Shown in pieces: positions 8,186 to 16,267 of a stretch of 64,000 bases of DNA (positions are counted from its first letter, which is position 1; every line of letters starts with the position of its first letter). This DNA comes from an uncultured bacterium (GTDB lineage Bacteria; Verrucomicrobiota; Verrucomicrobiia; CAIQCK01). The stretch spans positions 33,070 to 97,069 of the forward strand of contig CAIQCK010000008.1 of assembly GCA_903870275.1 (NCBI GenBank), read 5' to 3'. A program made the translations under genes and the position numbers. The notes under the pieces are model-generated. The model had not been told where the DNA came from. It searched no databases and saw only the letters and a list, made by a program, of their open reading frames with translations.

Positions 8186-9145
8186 CTAGCGGATAGGGTC
8201 GTATCCGTCCGGGCCAGGAGCTATATCCAGCATCTCTTTAGTGTTTCCGGCCGCCCGCAACCACGCTGCTTCATTGCTATAAAGGCTTTTGCCGTTTGGA
8301 CTTATGGCTTCGGACATTTGCGCTGCAAGTTTCCAATTCCCCTTGCAGTAACGCAGCAATCGAAATGTGCCGAGCCATTTGAGCCGTTCGAGAAAAGACA
8401 CCCCGCCGCGGGTGCGCTCTACCCGGAATTTCCTGCCCTCCGGTTCCTTGTCCTCAAGAAACTTCTTAAACTGGTCAACCAGTTGTTTGTTGCGATACTT
8501 CCATTCAATCTTGATGACATGCCAAGAGACGAATGTTCCGGGCAGAATATCCTCAACCCGATGATCCAAATACCGAGTCGGAGATTTCGCTTCCAACTCG
8601 TGCCGCCGTCGAGCTACTTCAACCGCTTGTTCGAGGGCCAAGCCGCTGGCCTTTTCTTTCTCCAACGGCTGGCCTCGAATGTCCGTGAACACTTTTAAGT
8701 TCTCCACGGTGTCTTCGAGCCGGCTGGGTTTGCTCCCATCGTTGTATTCTCTGCCCGCAAGCCGGCGTTCGCGTTCCTCTGGCAAGATTTGTAGCCACGG
8801 CACCGTCGGAAACTCCGGAAAATCTCGCAACAGCCATACCGACCCGGTGCCGATGAGACTGTAAATGCCCTCGCACATACTACGTGACCACTCCAGGTGT
8901 TCTTGCTGTATCCGCTCGACCTCGCTCTTGAACTCCGCACGGTATTGCGCGATTCGCCGACAAAAATGCTTGTCCTCTCGAAGGCGTTCATATTCCCAGC
9001 AGTAGCCGAGATGTGCTTTCGGCAAAGCTTTTCTCGGCCAGAATGAAAAACCCCATTCCTCTGTGGCGAGCGGGTCAATAGGCAGGTCCTTGCCGCGCAT
9101 GATCGCTTGAAGCAGCATTCCATGCGGTAAGAGTTCTTGGTTCAT
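8186..9145 (-). CDS. Hypothetical element protein
   Basis: 319 residues, soluble, rich in Trp, Arg and Glu; not recognised. Visible features are an N-terminal segment (LLPHGMLLQAIMRGKDLPID), a central Trp/Pro-rich patch (FPEFPTVPWLQILPEERERR), a long Lys/Arg/Glu helix-forming stretch (LEQAVEVARRRHELEAKSP) and a basic region near 225-260. No catalytic motif is evident. It lies 33 bases downstream of the HTH gene at 9179-9700, on the same strand as the restriction-modification genes, so it could belong to that module or to element control. Confidence 0.6.
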   Translation of the reverse strand: MNQELLPHGMLLQAIMRGKDLPIDPLATEEWGFSFWPRKALPKAHLGYCWEYERLREDKHFCRRIAQYRAEFKSEVERIQQEHLEWSRSMCEGIYSLIGTGSVWLLRDFPEFPTVPWLQILPEERERRLAGREYNDGSKPSRLEDTVENLKVFTDIRGQPLEKEKASGLALEQAVEVARRRHELEAKSPTRYLDHRVEDILPGTFVSWHVIKIEWKYRNKQLVDQFKKFLEDKEPEGRKFRVERTRGGVSFLERLKWLGTFRLLRYCKGNWKLAAQMSEAISPNGKSLYSNEAAWLRAAGNTKEMLDIAPGPDGYDPIR

Positions 9146-9178
9146 GATGTTTCAAATCCTCTTCATCCATCCGCCCTT

Positions 9179-9700
9179 TCACTTCAATCGCTTTGACCAG
9201 CCGACCGCCGAGCGGAGCAACGGAGTTTCGGCGGCCACGTCAGCCCGGAAGCGCGTGTAGAGCTTCAAGTATTCACCGAGCACGCGTAGCGCGTCTTCAC
9301 CCATCTCCTTGCCCGCGAACAATTCGGGCAAAGCATCCGCGAAGTTCAAACCGAGTTGCAAAGTCCCCGTCGGCACTTCCACGCCCAGGTCGTAGTTGGT
9401 CAGCAGGAGCCGGCGGCGCGGATGGCCCGGCTGGCCGCAGGCGTCGAGAAACCACGTCGGCGAGCCGGTGGAATCCACATGCAACAGTTGCAGCAGCTTC
9501 TTTTCCAGATGCCAGAGGTCGAGCAGGGATTCTTCCGACACGTTGAGCATCCGCAGGAAGACGACGGTGCGGAGGAAGTCGAGATAAGCATCCGAGTAGC
9601 CCGCGCCCTCGCGGACCGGCAGTTCAAACCGCGTCTGCAAGCCGTGCAGATACACCGGCGAGCGGTTCAACGCCTTCGCCATGTCGCCGAGCGTGTTCAT
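9179..9700 (-). CDS. MerR-like HTH N-terminus, unknown function
   Basis: 173 residues. The N-terminus (MNTLGDMAKALNRSPVYLHG...) looks like the first helices of a winged-helix domain. It is followed by a helical part (YSDAYLDFLRTVVFLRMLNV, LWHLEKKLLQLLHVDS) and a C-terminal half with no known motif. It lies downstream of mod and may regulate or assist the restriction system. Its first 38 bases recur at 10119-10156 right after mod, suggesting the gene once followed mod directly and a 456-bp segment was inserted between them. Confidence 0.6.
   Translation of the reverse strand: MNTLGDMAKALNRSPVYLHGLQTRFELPVREGAGYSDAYLDFLRTVVFLRMLNVSEESLLDLWHLEKKLLQLLHVDSTGSPTWFLDACGQPGHPRRRLLLTNYDLGVEVPTGTLQLGLNFADALPELFAGKEMGEDALRVLGEYLKLYTRFRADVAAETPLLRSAVGWSKRLK
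9662..9700 (-). repeat. 38-bp repeat, copy 1 (start of HTH gene)
   Basis: Encodes MNTLGDMAKALNR of the HTH gene. The same sequence occurs at 10119-10156 with one mismatch over 38 bases; beyond it the two regions diverge. Confidence 0.8.
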
Positions 9701-9758
9701 CTAATCGTGGTTTTGCCGCAACAACCACCGCTGGATTTTGATTCGAGCAGGGGCATGA

Positions 9759-10079
9759 TTACGGCAACCCGCTTGCAGTCTGGGCTTTGCATATCTGAAT
9801 GATTCGGGCTAGAGCGACAGGGTTGCGGCAATCGGCTCGTAACATGGCGGCAAATCCGTCGTTCTCCGGGTCGCCGGTTTCCAGCATGTCGGCGATGAAG
9901 CGGATTGCGTCGGCGTCGCTCTTGTGTCGGGTTATCAGTTCCAACATCTGCTTCGGGTCATAGTAGCCGGGCTTGATGCCATAGGGGACAGATTCGTTTT
10001 CGTTTTCCGGCTCGGGAATAAGCAAGACTGCTTTTTTTGGGATCGCTTTGATCCGCTCAGATGTTCGTTTCTTTTTCAC
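9759..10079 (-). CDS. Hypothetical small protein
   Basis: About 106 residues if translation starts at the GTG at 10079, and up to 149 if it begins further upstream at 10208. The upstream part reads the duplicated HTH-gene start in a wrong frame, so the shorter version is preferred; no good Shine-Dalgarno marks either start. The protein has a basic head (KKKRTSERIKAIPKK), a Pro/Glu linker and a C-terminal helical region (PKQMLELITRHKSDADAIRF, DPENDGFAAMLRADCRNPVA). Family unknown. It lies within the 456-bp segment bounded by the 38-bp repeats. Confidence 0.45.
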   Translation of the reverse strand: MKKKRTSERIKAIPKKAVLLIPEPENENESVPYGIKPGYYDPKQMLELITRHKSDADAIRFIADMLETGDPENDGFAAMLRADCRNPVALARIIQICKAQTASGLP

Positions 10080-10093
10080 TGCAAGTGTGCGGT

Positions 10094-10156
10094 TTACCTG
10101 GCAGCCTTTTCCACCGACCGGTTCAACGTCTTCGCCATGTCGCCGAGCGTGTTCAT
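10094..10156 (-). pseudogene. Truncated duplicate of the HTH gene start
   Basis: An ATG seven bases after the mod stop begins MNTLGDMAKTLNRSVEKAAR and then stops. The first 14 residues match the gene at 9179-9700 with one change, after which homology ends. It is a truncated gene start, a leader peptide, or one end of an insertion duplication. Confidence 0.6.
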
Positions 10157-10162
10157 GCTGCA

Positions 10163-12088
10163 TCAAATCGCCTTCAACTTCTCGCCCAGGTTGTGCTTCA
10201 AGTTCCACTTCTTCGTCGTGTCGAGGGCGAGTTCGAGACAGATGAAGAATTGGTCTTTGTGCTTCTTGAAGTGGTCCACGGTTTCCGGCGCGAGCTTCGC
10301 GTCGAGGCAGACGAGGCTTTCCTTGTGAGCGTCTTTGGCGAGCCAGACTTCGTTCTTCTTGAACTCCGGCTGGCGCGTGAGGGTGTAGTCCAGCATGAAG
10401 CCGTTTTTGAGCAGCACTTCGTCAAGAACCTTGTCCTTCTCGAACTGGAGGTGGAACGTGGCTTCCTTCTCCCGGATGTATTGCTTGAGCAGCTCGATGT
10501 TCTCCGCTTCGGTCTTGGCCGGGTCGGGCGCGAACTCCACGCGCGGGAAGACGGACTTGGCAAGCGTGAAGACTTTGAAGCCGAGCGAATCGGCAAACTG
10601 CCGTTGCGGGTCGTTGGGCAAAAAACCTTCCGCTTCGCTCTTGAGCTTCTGCACCACTCGCTTCGCGCGCTCGATGGTGATGTCGCTGATGCGCTTGAAA
10701 CCGGCTTTGAACGCCGGGCTGTCCTCGGCGGTGAGTTCGGGCAACTGCACGAGAATGAACTGCCGCTTGCCGCCGTCGGCCTTGTTCAACTCCATCACCG
10801 CCTGCGCCGTCGTCCCGCTGCCGGCGAAAAAGTCCAACACGTAGCAATCCGAGTCGCCAACCGTTTCCAGAAAACGTCGGATCAGTGCAACCGGTTTAGG
10901 AAATTGCAGAACAACTTCGTCGTTGAAAAGCTGTCTCAAGTCGTCAGTCCCGTGTTGTGTGTAGAATCCATCAATCACGGAAAACGGCTTCTGTCCACGC
11001 TTCTCACCATCTTCTTTTCTAAGATACTGCTTGTAAGAAACGGACCAACCCTCGTCAGTTTTGGTAAACACAAGTCCGTCCTCAGCCAGCACCTTCATCA
11101 CGCGCTCTTTGCTCCACCACCATTGGCGTTTCGGCTTGATCTCCGTTCCGTCTGGAGCGGGAATTGGAAATACGAGGTTCTCCCGTGCGTCCATGCTCTT
11201 CGTCGCTTCAAGTGGCTTGATGCGATATGGTCCTTTGGTTTCGACATGCCGGTCTTGGTATTTGTAGTAACGCTTTTCGACCTCTGGGTCCGGGGGCAGC
11301 CAGAACTCGTCCACTTCTTCAATGTTTCGAGCATATAGGATGCAGTATTCATGTTGCCGCACCGCAAACTGCTCTTTCGCACCTCCACCGTAAGATTTTT
11401 TCCAAACGAAACATTCGATGAAATTTTCCTCACCGAAGACTTCGTCCATCACACGGCGCAGATTTTGCACCTCGTTGTCATCAACAGAGGCGAAGATCAG
11501 TCCATCTGGCGTGAGCAAATACCGCGCGACGAGCAACCGGCTGTGCATCATGGAAAGCCAGTTGGAGTGGAAGCGGCCGTCGCTGTCGGTGTTGGTGTCC
11601 ACCTTCACGCCGCCCTCGGTCACGCCGGTCTGTTCCCAATACGGCTTCTGGCCCTCGGCGAAGTTGTCGGAATAAACGAAGTCGTTGCCGGTGTTGTAAG
11701 GCGGGTCAATGTAGATGCACTTGATGCGCTCACGGTAGGCGCTGGTGAGGAGCTTGAGCACTTCCAGATTCTCGCCCTCGATGATGATGTTGCCGCCGGC
11801 CTTGTCCGGGCACACAGAGCGGGCGGAGTCACAGACGAGCGCGGCCCGGCTGGAGGTGAAGGCATCGCGCTTGGATTTGGTCTTGCCATACCAGCGGAAG
11901 TCGTAACGCTCGGTCTCGCTGACGAGCGCGGGGTCCACCACCTTCTTCAACTCGTCCACGTTCAACCGTCCGTCGTTGGAGAACAGGTCGGGGAAAAGTT
12001 TCTTGAGCGCGGCGAGCCGTTCCGCGTTGAGATCGGGTGACGAGACCGATGCGAGCGGCGATGGTTCGGGTTGCTTGTTCTTTTTCAT
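10163..12088 (-). CDS. mod: Type III restriction-modification, Mod methyltransferase
   Basis: 641 residues from the ATG at 12088, overlapping the res stop by ATGA. It is a beta-class N6-adenine methyltransferase. The catalytic DPPYNTG (128-134) precedes the AdoMet-binding LDFFAGSGTTAQAV (about 418-431), the motif order typical of Mod. The region between, including HSNWLSMMHSRLLVARYLL and the GGGAKEQFAVRQHEYCILYA segment, holds the target recognition domain. Mod methylates one strand of a short site and gives Res its specificity. The N-terminal part (LAALKKLFPDLFSNDGRLN) is common in this family. No frameshift or simple repeat tract suggesting phase variation is visible. Confidence 0.92.
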   Translation of the reverse strand: MKKNKQPEPSPLASVSSPDLNAERLAALKKLFPDLFSNDGRLNVDELKKVVDPALVSETERYDFRWYGKTKSKRDAFTSSRAALVCDSARSVCPDKAGGNIIIEGENLEVLKLLTSAYRERIKCIYIDPPYNTGNDFVYSDNFAEGQKPYWEQTGVTEGGVKVDTNTDSDGRFHSNWLSMMHSRLLVARYLLTPDGLIFASVDDNEVQNLRRVMDEVFGEENFIECFVWKKSYGGGAKEQFAVRQHEYCILYARNIEEVDEFWLPPDPEVEKRYYKYQDRHVETKGPYRIKPLEATKSMDARENLVFPIPAPDGTEIKPKRQWWWSKERVMKVLAEDGLVFTKTDEGWSVSYKQYLRKEDGEKRGQKPFSVIDGFYTQHGTDDLRQLFNDEVVLQFPKPVALIRRFLETVGDSDCYVLDFFAGSGTTAQAVMELNKADGGKRQFILVQLPELTAEDSPAFKAGFKRISDITIERAKRVVQKLKSEAEGFLPNDPQRQFADSLGFKVFTLAKSVFPRVEFAPDPAKTEAENIELLKQYIREKEATFHLQFEKDKVLDEVLLKNGFMLDYTLTRQPEFKKNEVWLAKDAHKESLVCLDAKLAPETVDHFKKHKDQFFICLELALDTTKKWNLKHNLGEKLKAI

Positions 12089-14772
12089 ACGGTCAGCTTG
12101 TCCTTGAAGTCCGGGTGGTAGTCTTTGACCGGCGCGTGATACGCGCGGTAATCCAGTTTCGCCTCGACGCCCAGTGCCTCGAAGTGTTTCACGGCGCACA
12201 GGATTTTGAGGCGTTCGGCTTCGGTCAGAGCCTTGATGTCGTCTATGTTGTTGGTGCTCTTGGTTTCGATGACGAAGTAGTATTCGCCCTCCGGGCCGCC
12301 GCGCAGTGACCGGCGCTTGAGCACGAGGCCGAAGTCGGGCTGATACATCCCGATGGGCGTGGGAATCTCGTAGAACGGCGGCAACTTCAGGAAGCAGACG
12401 ACTTCGTTGTCCGTCTCGGCGGCTTGGGCAAAGCTTTGTTCCGGCTGGCTCTCGTAGGCAACGCCATCATAAACGCCACGGTTCGGCGTCGGCTCCACGG
12501 GCAGAAAAGTTTCAATGACCTCCTCCAGCGCGGCGAGAGGGAGGGTTTCACCCGTCAGCCGGTAGCTGAGCGAGCGTAGCATTTCGTCGAGTTCGATGGC
12601 GCGGACGGCGGCGCAGGCTTGGGCAAGGAACTTGGGCGGGTTCTTGGCGATGGCGGAGAAGTTGGCAAGGCGGGCGACGATCTTCGCGGCGGTGGTGTGG
12701 GAGAGAGCCGTGTTATTACCAAGCTCCTCTATGAGATCGAGCGGTGTGAAGCTGGCGTGGAGCTTTTCTGTTTCCCGTCCGATTTCATCGCTCGCGAGGC
12801 CGGTCATGGCGATGCCTTTGATGCGCGTCAGGACGATTTCAGCCTCATAATCGCCGACAACCAGCTTGTTGAGAGCTTCGACCGCGCGCCGGACCACTTG
12901 ATCTTCTCGAAAGACAACGGTGTAATCCGTCTTGCGGGCGAGCTTTTCCCAAAAGGCGCGGAACGATTTGCTTTTGTAAAGCTTGGTGCGGTTGATTCGG
13001 TTTTTTGCGTCCTGGCCTTTGTGCTTCTTGCGAAGCACGCCGCCCGCGTCCGCCGTGCCATAGACCTCCTTGATCTGCTCCTGATACTGCGCGGCGAAAG
13101 TCTCGTATGTTTCATTCGGAACGACGGTGAGGAGGTTGATTTCCTCGCCTTCCTTCGTGCCTTCGGCTTCGTAGATGCGCTGACCAAGCTGGTTGCGGCA
13201 GATGCGGAGGCCGCGTCCGAGTTCCTGGCGCTTCTTGATGTCGCTGTAGGATTGGTTGAGCGTGGCGATGTTGAAGATGTTCGGATTGTCCCAGCCGACG
13301 CCGAGCGCGGAGTGCGAGAAGATGAACTCAACGGGATTGTCGAGAGCGAGCAGCGTATCCTTGTCGCGCAAAATGAGGTCGAAAATCTCCTTGTTCTTGA
13401 GCATGGAGTTTTCGCTGTCGGTGTATTCGCCGCCGCCGGTTTTGGCGAAGTAGTAACCCTGAGCGGCGGTGGTCTGGTCTGGCGTGGGATCTGTGCCAAT
13501 CAATTCCCGGTGGACGCTCGCGTATTCCTCGCGGAAAAGCCTCTTGATGATGCCGTCGTCCTTCACGTAGCTGTCCACGCGATCAACGAAGATAAGCGAG
13601 AGGCATTTGATGCCTTTGGGCGCGAGCGCCTTCTTTTTCTCGAAATGGCGGCGAATGAGCCATTGAAGCTGCTGGCGAAACAGGCCGGTGAAATCGGCGG
13701 CCCGCTCTCTCTGTATGAGTTCAACGCCGTTGGTGAACTTCAGGTGAAACTTCTGGTCATGCAGACTTTTCCAGATGCGCTCAATCGTATAGTCGCGGTA
13801 GGAAATGTTGCCGGATTTGTCGGCAAGATTGTCGCCGTCTCTGAGCCAGTTGGTTGCCTTCCATTTGAATCCGTCGCCATTTTGTCTCCAGACGTTGAGT
13901 TTGGCCTTGGGATTGGAGCCGCCGGTGGTCTGGATATTGGCGAGTTCGATCTTGAGCGTGGCTTCGTCGTTCTTTTCGGCGACGGAAAGGACTTCGATCT
14001 TTTTCACCATGCCCTGTTGGTAGGCGTCGAAGGGCGTGAGGCGGAAAAGAAGGTTCTTGAGGACTTTGTGCGTGGCCGAATAGCGGAGTTTGACGAGCGG
14101 GTTGAGCGTGGCAAGCCGGGCGATGGCGGCTTCGGTGTCCATGCCCTCCTGCGGCTCGTCCATGATGATGACGGGCTGGCATTTGCCAAGCGCCTCCAGA
14201 TACGTCATGCCGAGGAAGGAATCGTCGCGGCCTTGCTGGTTGATAATGCGGTCTTCGCCGGTGATGGATTGAATAGTCATCACCATGATTTGCGGCTGCG
14301 TGTCCTCAATAAAATGCCGCAAGCGGGAAAGCTTGCCACTGTCATACTCGAAACACGCGGGCGAGAAGCCGTAGCGGTCGGCCAGCGGCTTCTTGAACGT
14401 GTCGAACGTGGTGAGCGTGCCTTCCTTGATGGCGATGGATGGCACGAGGATGATGAACTTGGTCAACCGGTAACGCTGATACAGTTCGTAGATGGTGCGG
14501 AAGTAAACAAGCGTTTTGCCCGTGCCGGTTTCCATCTCGATGCAAATGTCGTTGTCGGTCGAGAGCCTGGCTTCGGCTTCGGCAACTCCATTCTCCGTAA
14601 GGATGCGTCTCTTGTTCTCTTCGATTTGCGCGGGCGTCAGGTCTGTGATGTTGGCCTGGATGCCAAAGAGATTCGAGTTGTCGAACGAGTTGCGGACCTG
14701 CCCTTGCAAAACACTGACCACCGACGCGATAGCGCGGCGCTGGTATTCCAAATCTTCGAGGGGCAGTTGCAT
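12085..14772 (-). CDS. res: Type III restriction enzyme, Res subunit
   Basis: 895 residues, full length for Res. Superfamily 2 helicase motifs are in order: Walker A METGTGKT (80-87), motif Ia around IILVPSIAIKEG, Walker B DEPQ (205-208), SAT (232-234) and motif VI QELGRGLRICRN. A C-terminal PD-(D/E)xK nuclease follows (P812-D813, then E836-T-K838 in YYFVIETKST). Res and Mod together translocate on DNA from unmethylated sites and cut. All key residues are present, so the system looks functional. Here res is transcribed before mod, the reverse of the EcoP1-type order. Confidence 0.93.
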   Translation of the reverse strand: MQLPLEDLEYQRRAIASVVSVLQGQVRNSFDNSNLFGIQANITDLTPAQIEENKRRILTENGVAEAEARLSTDNDICIEMETGTGKTLVYFRTIYELYQRYRLTKFIILVPSIAIKEGTLTTFDTFKKPLADRYGFSPACFEYDSGKLSRLRHFIEDTQPQIMVMTIQSITGEDRIINQQGRDDSFLGMTYLEALGKCQPVIIMDEPQEGMDTEAAIARLATLNPLVKLRYSATHKVLKNLLFRLTPFDAYQQGMVKKIEVLSVAEKNDEATLKIELANIQTTGGSNPKAKLNVWRQNGDGFKWKATNWLRDGDNLADKSGNISYRDYTIERIWKSLHDQKFHLKFTNGVELIQRERAADFTGLFRQQLQWLIRRHFEKKKALAPKGIKCLSLIFVDRVDSYVKDDGIIKRLFREEYASVHRELIGTDPTPDQTTAAQGYYFAKTGGGEYTDSENSMLKNKEIFDLILRDKDTLLALDNPVEFIFSHSALGVGWDNPNIFNIATLNQSYSDIKKRQELGRGLRICRNQLGQRIYEAEGTKEGEEINLLTVVPNETYETFAAQYQEQIKEVYGTADAGGVLRKKHKGQDAKNRINRTKLYKSKSFRAFWEKLARKTDYTVVFREDQVVRRAVEALNKLVVGDYEAEIVLTRIKGIAMTGLASDEIGRETEKLHASFTPLDLIEELGNNTALSHTTAAKIVARLANFSAIAKNPPKFLAQACAAVRAIELDEMLRSLSYRLTGETLPLAALEEVIETFLPVEPTPNRGVYDGVAYESQPEQSFAQAAETDNEVVCFLKLPPFYEIPTPIGMYQPDFGLVLKRRSLRGGPEGEYYFVIETKSTNNIDDIKALTEAERLKILCAVKHFEALGVEAKLDYRAYHAPVKDYHPDFKDKLTV

Positions 14773-14878
14773 CGAGGCGATTTTGTCAGTTCAAGGCGCT
14801 TAAAGCAAGTCGGCCAAAAAGCCGGACGCCAGAACGCAGGTCAGACGCCGGCCTCGGTATTCGAGCTTTCTACAGCCC

Positions 14879-15211
14879 CTACTTCGCCGCCTTCTGCGCC
14901 GCCGCTGCCTGCGCTTTCTCCCGCCTGATCGCCCGGTCGAGCGCCCACTTCGTCACGGCGAGCGCCTGGACTTTCGTGTGGCCCGCGCTGGTCAGGAGAT
15001 TCATGTTGTAGTCCACCGCCTCCGGGCTGGCGTCGTGTCTCATCTGGGAGATTAGTGATACGGGGTTCTCCATTGGCTTTTCCTTCTCTGCCTCCGCCCG
15101 CTCCCGCTTCAGCGTGTGGCCCGCTTTGGTCAGCAGCTCGACGTTGTGATGGATCGCCTCCGCACTGGCGTCGTGCCTCATCTGTTTGAATAGTTCCTGC
15201 GGAGTTTGCAT
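14879..15211 (-). CDS. Small protein with two internal repeats
   Basis: 110 residues with a GGAAGG ribosome site upstream. Two copies of a roughly 25-residue unit are visible: QMRHDASAEAIHHNVELLTK (about 10-35) and QMRHDASPEAVDYNMNLLTS (about 56-80), each ending AGHT. Between and after them lie Lys/Arg/Glu/Ala-rich helices. No known family. As the first gene before res it could be a regulator or partner of the restriction system; the duplicated unit suggests a two-fold binding surface. It lies 106 bases upstream of the res start. Confidence 0.6.
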   Translation of the reverse strand: MQTPQELFKQMRHDASAEAIHHNVELLTKAGHTLKRERAEAEKEKPMENPVSLISQMRHDASPEAVDYNMNLLTSAGHTKVQALAVTKWALDRAIRREKAQAAAAQKAAK

Positions 15212-16267
15212 CGCCTTGTCCTTCCGTTGCTATACTGCCACTGCCGATGCCTGTTGCCAAGTCTGCGTGTGGTTTTCTGCGCCCCGTCGCGGTGTCTTCC
15301 GCTCACCGTCGCCCAACCTCAAAAGCCGCTTTTTCAGAAAATCAACATTTCGTCGTCCGTAACTCCTGTGTTCATCGTGCGCGCAAAACGAAAACGCTTC
15401 ACCTCCAGTTGATGAGAGCACTGCACCGCCGTTTCATTTTTCGTGTGCGCCAGGTGTCCCGTGGTTTCCGCTCACCCTTGCCACCGTCTTGCGTCCGCCG
15501 TCGTCTGACCTCAGCGACCGTTTTTTTAAGAGTTCGTCATTTTCGTCATTTCGTCGTGCGTAACTCCCGTATCCATCGTAACGCGGTTTCTGTTTTTCCA
15601 GACCCGGTTCATCCGTCGCTTCGGCTTCTGGCTGACGGCTGAAAGCTAATGGTTTTCCCATGAGTTTCGTCATTTTTCGTCATTTGATCTCCACAAGTGC
15701 TTGCAAATGGCAGTTCGATCCGCGCCCGTGCATTTGGAAAATGCAGTCATTTGAAGTCAGTTGAGCCACGTAAGTCCTTGCAAATGACAGTTTGATTTTT
15801 GCCCGCGTTTTGCGCCTCAACTCTTGCCATCAGAACCGGCACCCGACCGGCCAAAAAATTTTCGCCCCCACCCCCGGTTGCGCCGCCCCCCTCCCCCGTT
15901 CGCCGCCGCCACGCCGCGCGCCGTCGCGCAATCCCACCGCACCAGCCGTTGCATTTGGGGATTTGCCCACCCCGTGCCCGATCATCGCGCAGCGGCCAAC
16001 GTCGGCACACTGCGGGCCGCTGTAGAAGCCGACGAGATGAACACCGCCACGACAACCGTGTCCACCGCTGCCGCCGATTGCCGGCGAGAACGGCTTGACG
16101 GTAAACAAGGGACTGATAGCCTCTGCCACCTCCAGCGTCGCGGGCTGCATAGATGCGTTCCCCGCGCATCACACCTCCTTGGTGCATCCCGCCCGCTGGC
16201 TTTTCTTTGGCCGCGCGCCACGCCACGCGATACCGCCGCGCAATCGCCCGCGCCAATTCCAATGCCG
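15212..16267. other. Gene-poor repeat region, candidate origin or control region
   Basis: About 1.05 kb between the integrase and the first cargo gene without a convincing gene. It holds two related blocks of about 110 bases (near 15290-15400 and 15460-15595) sharing CCGCTCACC, TTCGTCGT and CGTAACTCC. It also has four copies of TTCGTCATT (15533, 15542, 15666, 15676) and a 40-base imperfect repeat built on CTTGCAAATG (15691-15730 and 15766-15807). Such iteron-like repeats near a primase module suggest a replication origin. Short minus-strand frames at 15830-16150 and 15747-16271 have some coding-like bias but no reliable support. Confidence 0.45.
15691..15807. repeat. Iteron-like direct repeats (CTTGCAAATG)
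   Basis: The unit CCAC..AAGT.CTTGCAAATGRCAGTTYGAT followed by GCCCG appears at 15691-15730 and 15766-15807, about 75 bases apart. An AATGCAGTCATTTGAAG variant lies between. The arrangement is compatible with initiator-binding sites. Confidence 0.45.

Noticed and set aside
12619..14928. A 769-residue open frame on the plus strand
   Set aside because: It is the antisense of the res gene, whose protein has all expected helicase and nuclease motifs. The plus-strand product has no recognisable domain.
14841..15260. A 139-residue minus-strand frame overlapping the two-repeat protein
   Set aside because: Gly/Ala/Arg-rich shadow of the real repeat-bearing frame.
15212..16267. Possible CRISPR array
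   Set aside because: The repeats here are few, imperfect and unevenly spaced, and no cas gene is present anywhere in the window.
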